A stretch of DNA of 64,000 nt from Chondrosia reniformis (taxonomy: Eukaryota; Porifera; Demospongiae; Chondrillida; Chondrillidae), in the NCBI GenBank assembly GCA_947172415.1, contig OX359190.1:9796001-9860000 (forward strand), in the 5' to 3' direction. Below are positions 58,401 to 64,000 of the stretch, piece by piece. The notes beneath the pieces were generated by a model that worked only from the letters and a program-made list of their open reading frames with translations, was not told where the DNA came from and made no database searches. Each line of letters opens with the position of its first letter. Within the stretch, counting starts at the first letter, position 1. The translations under genes and the position numbers were made by a program.

Positions 58401-58404
58401 TTAA
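52457..58404 (+). CDS. Class I bHLH-PAS transcription factor, HIF/SIM type
   Basis: DNA-binding regulator expected to pair with an ARNT-like partner. Exons 52457-52485, 53865-54124, 54225-54259, 54366-54455, 54750-54858, 55037-55125, 55225-55388, 56624-56730, 57107-57254 and 57423-58404 join with matching phases to about 670 residues. The bHLH ARRRAQTRRSKYTSLLKELG...LDYNETLSLAVAYLRL has the HIF-like RRSK. The 35-nt exon gives VNMGLLQDLMAQ, leading into PAS-A (ALDGFILVV...KKYLGLNQ). SFFCRMKC matches HIF/SIM SFFLRMKC. PAS-B is YKLDMRCSFYDGR...LLGYKTEEMLG...YYRLLTKG. The long last exon is Ser/Pro-rich and includes a 21-bp coding minisatellite. I see no LxxLAP hydroxylation motif. HIF versus SIM/NPAS cannot be settled here. 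Confidence 0.85.
52851..53034. repeat. 54-bp tandem repeat, about 3.4 copies, in bHLH-PAS intron 1
   Basis: Units of ATTCAAGTATCTGGGGAGAC then CTTCAGCCAATGGCTATAGG then TACCCAGTTCCAGT, with few changes. 54 bp is a multiple of three, so the stretch appears open, but it is intronic. Confidence 0.93.
53770..53820 (+). repeat. Dispersed family D fragment
   Basis: GTGCTGATGTAGACCTGTGG then GTTTGAATGTCC and TTGTTGCTGAT, a diverged match to 38515-38583. Confidence 0.5.
55427..56577. repeat. 1.15-kb GTGTGAGG-type minisatellite with higher-order units
   Basis: Basic 8-bp unit GTGTGAGG with GTGTGGGG variants, interrupted about every 30-70 bp by GATGGTGGACAGGTGTGAGG. It fills most of the bHLH-PAS intron 55389-56623. 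A false open frame covers it on the minus strand. Confidence 0.97.
56749..56890. repeat. 42-bp tandem repeat, about 3.4 copies
   Basis: Units of TGTCAGTATTACCCAATAGC then CTGCTAGTGCTGCCTAGCAACC. In the bHLH-PAS intron 56731-57106, directly abutting family A copy 5. Confidence 0.93.
56890..56962 (+). repeat. Dispersed element family A, copy 5 (partial)
   Basis: AATCTAATACACCATTTTCC, TACATGCTATGCCTAATCTG and TAGGGAACTAAACCTGGAG are nearly identical to the start of family A. Confidence 0.8.
57928..58246 (+). repeat. Coding 21-bp minisatellite encoding HLPPSSS units
   Basis: About 15 head-to-tail copies inside the last bHLH-PAS exon, read as PPSSSHL. Copies differ at one codon, CCG or CCT (both Pro), with a single CTG (Leu), so nearly all variation is silent. 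Confidence 0.95.
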
Positions 58405-59663
58405 TGAACTTGGAGTATTCCTCCACATCGTGCATATCCCATTGTGTACGGCTTATACTCAATATAATGTATGATGACATCTTTTAGAGGGTTCATCTTT
58501 TGCCTTTTTGTATTGTATTGTATGTATTGTATGTACGTATACCAAATCTTACCTACCTTAGTATATACATATTACGGTATGACTGTTGTGTCTAATGGAT
58601 TTAACTGTGTTAACTGAGGAACATGCACTGCCTAGACATCCAACAATAATTATTATGTCAACTATCTCCAAATGTTCAAAAATGATAATTAATTGTGACA
58701 CAATTAGAAGAATTCTATATTCTATTGGATATGGAAATGAATATATATCAATCTATAAGTGTATGGCTTTGAGTATAATATTGATAAGATGTTTTTGTTG
58801 CATTTTGCTTAAAATTCAGTACACTAATCATACTGAGACTCTTTATAATCATATACAGTTAGCAATCTGTAATATCTCTACAATATTATATACAAAAACA
58901 AGCATAAAATTCTCGAATGTATAATTTCTAAAAGAATACTCTTATTTCGATTTCATTTTCAAAATTTCAATCGTTTTGGATTCAGTTTGTAATGAAATTA
59001 TCTATTCTGGATTTTGGAAAATGTGTTTGAATATAACTTGTTGTACAAGACTGGTTAGGTAAAGTTTGTTTACAGTTGCATGGGAAATATCAAACCACAT
59101 ACATGTAGGAATACTCCCAATTAAGCGGAAAGCGACTTCACAAATTACTTTCTCTCTCATGCTAGCAATGATTATTTGCAGTTCGATTATTCTTTTCATC
59201 AATGCTTGACGAATGAGCTAGTACTGATTCTACCTAATCATGAAATACATGTATCTCTAGTACGCCTCTTATGCTAATTGCAATACATTCAAAATAAATC
59301 TATTAGCCTCCATATATAAACACATTTGTGCGGTCAGTGAACCACGTATAGTCGCCGTACTCGTTCTCTGGTCTGGTTTACGAGACCTGCCTCGCTTGCT
59401 GGTGATTTTTCTAACAGGTCAAGTGAGCAGTGCTCAATTGCGTCTTTCTAGTGTATCAGTTATTAAAGACTCGTGCAGTGTTTAACTTATTGACAAGAAA
59501 GCAGGCGTAGATCGGAAGCACCAGGGCACGTGTGGACGACACAACAAAGACATTTTACGAGCTTGGAGACAAGCTGATCTTATAAACTTCTGGATCACTT
59601 TCACTTTAAGTGTCAGATTCATATATTTGACAAGAACTGTCGTCTACTACGGTATTGAAAGAA
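58405..59663. other. Intergenic: bHLH-PAS 3' UTR and PH-gene 5' region
   Basis: 58405-59300 is AT-rich with no convincing frame. 59330-59663 has more CpG and probably contains the promoter and 5' UTR of the PH gene. Confidence 0.5.
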
Positions 59664-62600
59664 ATGAGTGCTCAAAGAAAGGTTCTCTCTGAAGGCCAGC
59701 TATTGAAGCGTTGCAAGGCAAGTTGCAGCGCTCGACTAGACCAACTGAATCGCTACAGTACATGGATACGTTTTTATTGAGTTACGAGTATAGAGGGACT
59801 TTATGTAACTGGTGAATTTCAAGAAATACATATTTACCAGAGATTCACTGTAAGGTTTCCTTCATTCGTTTGTACAACCATCTATGGTACAACCATTAGC
59901 TCATATTTGTGCGGTAAATTTCTCTTCCGAATCGGTAGTCTGGGAACTTGGCGCGTTGTTACCACGACTGATTGCTATTTATGACTTTGTTTCTTTGCAT
60001 GTAGTTTGCTTGGAGTCCGAGACACGTGTGCCTCCTGTCCAGTATCACCAATGGTAATTCGGCCTATCAGCTCACAGATAACACCCGCATATGATAAATT
60101 TTGCATAATTAATGATTGCTGTCATCTCAAAGAGAATCAAAGAGGAGTAGGTCTAGAAATTTGTGGGGGGTGGGGGTGGGGGGTCAGTGTATATGAAAGT
60201 TGTGGGGGGTGGGGGGTTAGTGTATATGAAAGTTGTGGGGGTGGGGGTTAGTGTATATGAAATTTGTGGGGGTGGGGGGTCAGTGTATATGAAATTTGTG
60301 GGGGGTGGGGGGTCAGTGTATATGAAATTTGTGGGGGGTGGGGGGTTAGTGTATATGAAAGTTGTGGGGGGTGGGGGGTTAGTGTATATGAAAGTTGTGG
60401 GGGGTGGGGGGTCAGTGTATATGAAAGTTGTGAGGGGTGGGGGGTCAGTGTATATGAAATTTGTGGGGGTGGGGGGTCAGTGTATATGAAATTTGTGAGG
60501 GGTGGGGGGTCAGTGTATATGAAATTTGCCAATCAAACTCAGAGATGCTTCAGCTCATCGAAAGTGCTTTGAGCTGCCTTTCCATAAGTCTACTACTGAC
60601 AATGATACTTTGTGGATTAGAAGTTTAAGAACTTTTTCATGATTTTCTATATTTAATTTTAGAACTTTGTCCACATACATGATTTTAGTGGAGCTTCCCA
60701 ATGTAGCTATATTTGTCTGGCTTTTCTTTAGCTAACATGATTGTTGTTGTTATAATTGTACTGTGTTAATTTCCTGTTATGGGGACTACTCTTTGCCCAC
60801 AAAAATCCCTTTTATATATATGGTAATCTTTCTTGAACATCTCAGTTACCATGGTTACTGTGTAAATATGTCCTTTGTAACCAAGCATTGTGTCAGCTTT
60901 TTACTCTACAAGATGATATAGAATAGTGATTGTAATTACTGAGCATGTCTCATTAAAATATACATATGTCACTAGTAGGTATATGCATCATTATCAGGGC
61001 TGCATACAGAACTTGGGGCCAGAGGGGGCTGGAGGAGGGGGGCAATGGTATGAGGGTGTTGAAGCAGTTTAGGGGGTTCCCCAAAGTCAGAGGCAACATT
61101 GATCCTAGATTCCCCCCCTCCCCCCATGCAGCTTTAGAATAGTGGACAACTTGAAATTAATACTGAAATTGTTAGACCCTTGAATTTCCTTAATTCCTTG
61201 AATTTCCTTAATTCTCCAATTGTACCGTCTAATATGTGTTTTTTAGATTGTTTGTATTAAGTAGCTTTTTCATCAAATTTTTAATATTTATGTCTACTGA
61301 AAATCCTTTGTGTATTTCTCTTTTTAATTTCATATGAATTATAACAGTATATAAAATGATGTCATTGACTTTTGTAGACTATCAGTTCATATTTGAATTG
61401 CTGATTTACGATCAAAGAAAAAGGAAACTCAAAATGCAACTTTTGATGGATCAAATTGAATCCATAAATATCTCTAAAACTAGAGAAAATGCCTTCCAAC
61501 TTATCCTTACCAAGAGGGGAAATCCCTTAATTCATTTTAGAGCTCCCTCCCGAGATGAATTTGTAAACTGGGTTGCACTTTTGAAAGTTGGAATGGCAAA
61601 AGGTAAATGCAGTTTTGTACTGTTATATGTGGTGGAATTTATGTAGTCTTAGAATTTTGAATTCATTTCCTTTTAGGTAACTTGTTTCATGTAAAGACCG
61701 TCTCCTCAGTCAGTTTAATCAGTGATCATGCTTTAATTAGATTCATAGGCTTTGGTGGCGACAAGTCAGCAAGATTTATCCAGCTGTTGAATCCGGTCAC
61801 TGAACACATTATTTACATTTGGGGAGTGGATAAAATCAGTCAACTGGTTTGGACAGACGTTGGACTGAGAATGGATCTCTGCAAGAGATGTTACCGATCA
61901 CACCACCTCCCTAACCAACACACCTTTATGGTGCCGGCCTACTTCAAAGAGCCGTGCATTGCATTTCTTTGTCGTGAGACTGGGGCTGTTTGTTCTTGTG
62001 ATAATTTTACTCACCAAAATACTAAAGCAGTGGGTAGTGTCGGTGTGTCATACAAGTAAGGGTTACTTCACTTGTGTGTGTGTGTTGTAGAAGTATTTGT
62101 AGTTAAATAGAGAGGTTGGTAGGGAGATAGGGAGGTAGGGAGGGAGGTAGGGAGATGGGGAAAGGGAGGGAGGTACGGAGATAGGGGAAAGGGAGATAGG
62201 TAGGGAGATAGGGGAAAGGGAGGGAGGTAGGGGAAAGGGAGGGAGGTAGGGGAAAGGGAGGGAGGTAGGGGAAAGGGAGGGAGGTAGGGAGATAGGGGAA
62301 AGGGAGGGAGGGAGATAGGGGAAAGGGAGGGAGGGAGGTAGGGAAATAAAAACCAGATCAGATTCTGGAAACCCTTTAAGTCTTGTTTTTATTTCTTAGG
62401 ATTCCTAGCCATGATTGTGGTGCAAGAGTGTTGCCTCCCACATCACCTGCTCCATCTCCGCCTGTTGAACCACCACCAGTCAGAGAGGCCCCTCCCCTCC
62501 CACCACGACACATCCCTCGCATCAAATACTTAAACGGACCTAAAGCAATGTGGACGCACGCACCAGCCAAACCCTACTGTGTCACTAAACCAAAAATAAT

Positions 62601-64000
62601 TGATGATGCAGGTAGAGTACATTTTAATTCCGAAGTTCTCGACCCCGTATGTCGACCCACTCCAGGGAGATCCAGTTTCATTCCCATACCCCCCAGACCA
62701 GAAACAGTCCAATGTGATGATGCTGAAGACTTTTCCTGCACAGAGGATTTTTGGATGCATTTGCCGGAGAATCCCTCCAGCCTTCCAGACAGGCACCAGA
62801 ACCATGTTGGCGATCCAAGCAATAGGAGATTGGAAAGTAATGGATTTGAATGCACTGAGGGGTTCCAGAAAGATAGATCATCTCAGCAGCTGTCCTCCAG
62901 CTTCAAGTTGCAGAGTCTTGTGGACTCTCAAGGGATGCAGTATCCTCTTCACCCTCCAACTGAGATACAACCATCCTCCACCATGCCGCATCTCTCATTC
63001 ATGACAACCTTCAATAGACTGTCTTCTCAGGACACGCCCAATGGGGCGGGGCACCTGACTCCTAGAGTTTCGGGCTTTGGTAATGTTGACAAACCCCTCC
63101 CACCTCTCCCAGCAGATGTAGAGCAGAGTTCAAATATGGTTTACTATAATTGGAGCAAAATGAGGGAAACCCTTAATCAGCTAGGTTAGTATGCAGCCTT
63201 GTAAATATTTTGTGCAAAATACTGCACACCAACTATAGAACATACAGTGACAATCAAACCACAAGTGTTTCAAGAACTATTAGGAGGGAACGATGTATGA
63301 ATGAAAAGCTGGATTGTTGTTATACCATAGCTACAGGAGAATTGCCATTTTTGTATATAATTCTATGAAGTATTGTTATTAGGAATTATTAGTTTTTGGT
63401 ATTCAAAAAAGTCTTAAATATGAAATTGAAGGATTGTTTTGTTAATATAATATGAAAATGGTGTTCCAGCTATCAATGAATAGATGTATCTGTACTAAAC
63501 AACTGCTGTGCAGTGTACCATTGTCTGAATCTATGTTAATTGGTCTTTTCTTCTAAAAATGTATCCCCTTGAGTAATGTGTTTAATAGAAAGTAGGTAGT
63601 ACCTTTGTATCATGGGTGTATATTCTAGACACACATGGATACAATAAATGGTGTTCCGGGGTATATACTCTAGACACACATGGATACAATAAATGGTGTT
63701 TTTGATAACAAGTGTACACCTGTATGTAGGATACACAGGTGACAGTGCGCTGCCACCTCCAGTGCCGCCTCGACCTTCCGTCCACAAGTGGAGCCAGCAT
63801 GGCTTTGACAAGAGCTCAGATCGTTCATCAAAGTTGGAACACTCCCTGAGTGTCCCGCCTCCTCCAGTCAAGCCTCCTCCAGTGAAGCCTCCTCCAGTGA
63901 AGCCTCCAAAACCAAGACCAAGAAGAACCAAGACTACTAAGGCCCCTTCAAGATACTACCAGGACCACGAGGTGCCTGTTGGAATAGTCTCCTCCCACAG
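59664..64000 (+). CDS. PH-domain, proline-rich docking-type protein (3' end outside window)
   Basis: Exons 59664-59717, 60005-60053, 61378-61602, 61677-62055, 62400-63184 and 63730-64000+ join in frame to about 590 residues before the window ends. The N-terminus is a PH domain: EGQLLKRCKFAWSPRHVCLL, then LLMDQIESINISK and RAPSRDEFVNWVALL. Exon 1 ends AAG|GCAAGT, a GC-AG intron. A second globular segment (FHVKTVSSVSLISDHALIRF...YIWGVDKISQLVWTD) is not recognised. The rest is Pro-rich with SH3-type motifs (PPLPPR, PPPVPPRP, PPPVKPPPVKPP) and VYYNW, a YxN motif for a GRB2-type SH2. Architecture resembles Gab/Dos docking proteins, but this is not a sequence-level assignment. Confidence 0.72.
60160..60528. 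repeat. G-rich about 32-bp minisatellite in PH-gene intron
   Basis: About 11 units of GGTCAGTGTATATGAAATTT plus GTGGGGGGTGGGG, varying AAAGTT/AAATTT and GGTC/GGTT. The G-rich strand is the coding strand of this gene, so nascent RNA could form quadruplex. Confidence 0.95.
61001..61135 (+). repeat. Dispersed element family B, copy 2
   Basis: AGGGCTGCATACAGAACTTG, GGCAATGGTATGAGGGTGTT and GAAGCAGTTTAGGGGGTTC match 9008-9138; it closes with CCATGCAGCTTT. Confidence 0.7.
62110..62345. repeat. Purine-only GGGAGGGAGGTAGGGGAAA repeat in PH-gene intron
   Basis: About 235 bp almost free of C, in irregular units of GGTAGGGGAAAGGGAGGGA. Strong candidate for triplex or quadruplex structure. Confidence 0.93.
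63597..63702. repeat. About 54-bp direct duplication upstream of last visible exon
   Basis: GTATATTCTAGACACACATG...ACAATAAATGGTGTT occurs twice head to tail, about 30 bp before the acceptor at 63728. Confidence 0.85.

Overview
This window is nuclear DNA from an animal. Genes are dense, with many short spliced exons (GT-AG introns, plus one GC-AG intron whose join restores a PH domain). The DNA is AT-rich, and introns are packed with minisatellites and small inverted-repeat elements. The gene set (stonin, CIB, ARHGAP11, LRPPRC, GAREM, RPP30, talin-head FERM, beta-spectrin, HIF/SIM-class bHLH-PAS) is metazoan. Intergenic gaps of 145 bp to about 2.5 kb and the divergence from vertebrate proteins suggest an early-branching animal. 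A demosponge is my best inference, not proven from sequence alone. No rRNA gene, CRISPR, prokaryotic operon or virus is visible.

Layout, left to right: 1-2528 (+) 3' part of a stonin-type mu-homology gene; 3156-4548 (+) CIB2-like EF-hand gene; 4765-9282 (+) ARHGAP11-like RhoGAP; 9758-17287 (-) LRPPRC; about 2.5 kb without genes; 19835-23042 (-) GAREM-like CABIT/SAM adaptor with a long 5' non-coding region to about 27.0 kb; 27374-31354 (-) RPP30; 31727-39629 (+) talin-head-like FERM protein; 40075-52311 (-) beta-spectrin-like gene; 52457-58404 (+) bHLH-PAS gene; 59664-64000 (+) PH-domain docking-type protein running off the window. I rebuilt most exon chains by matching splice phases across introns, and the coordinates are given in the entries.

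The neighbours do not form a pathway. Several (stonin, ARHGAP11, GAREM, the FERM protein, beta-spectrin, the PH adaptor) act in membrane, cytoskeleton or receptor signalling, whereas LRPPRC is mitochondrial and RPP30 nuclear/nucleolar. Two gene pairs are head-to-head with short shared promoters (RPP30/FERM 372 bp; beta-spectrin/bHLH-PAS 145 bp, with a TATA box).

The most striking non-gene signals are: a perfect 182-bp inverted repeat inside a beta-spectrin intron, flanked by 40-bp duplications; more than fifteen minisatellites, nearly all intronic and several starting within 5-15 nt of a splice donor; four arrays whose polymorphic base falls on CpG/TpG/CpA; an 855-nt LRPPRC intron made of a 30-bp repeat that is open in frame through its whole length; a coding 21-bp minisatellite in the bHLH-PAS gene; and several families of short dispersed elements, including tRNA-like relics.
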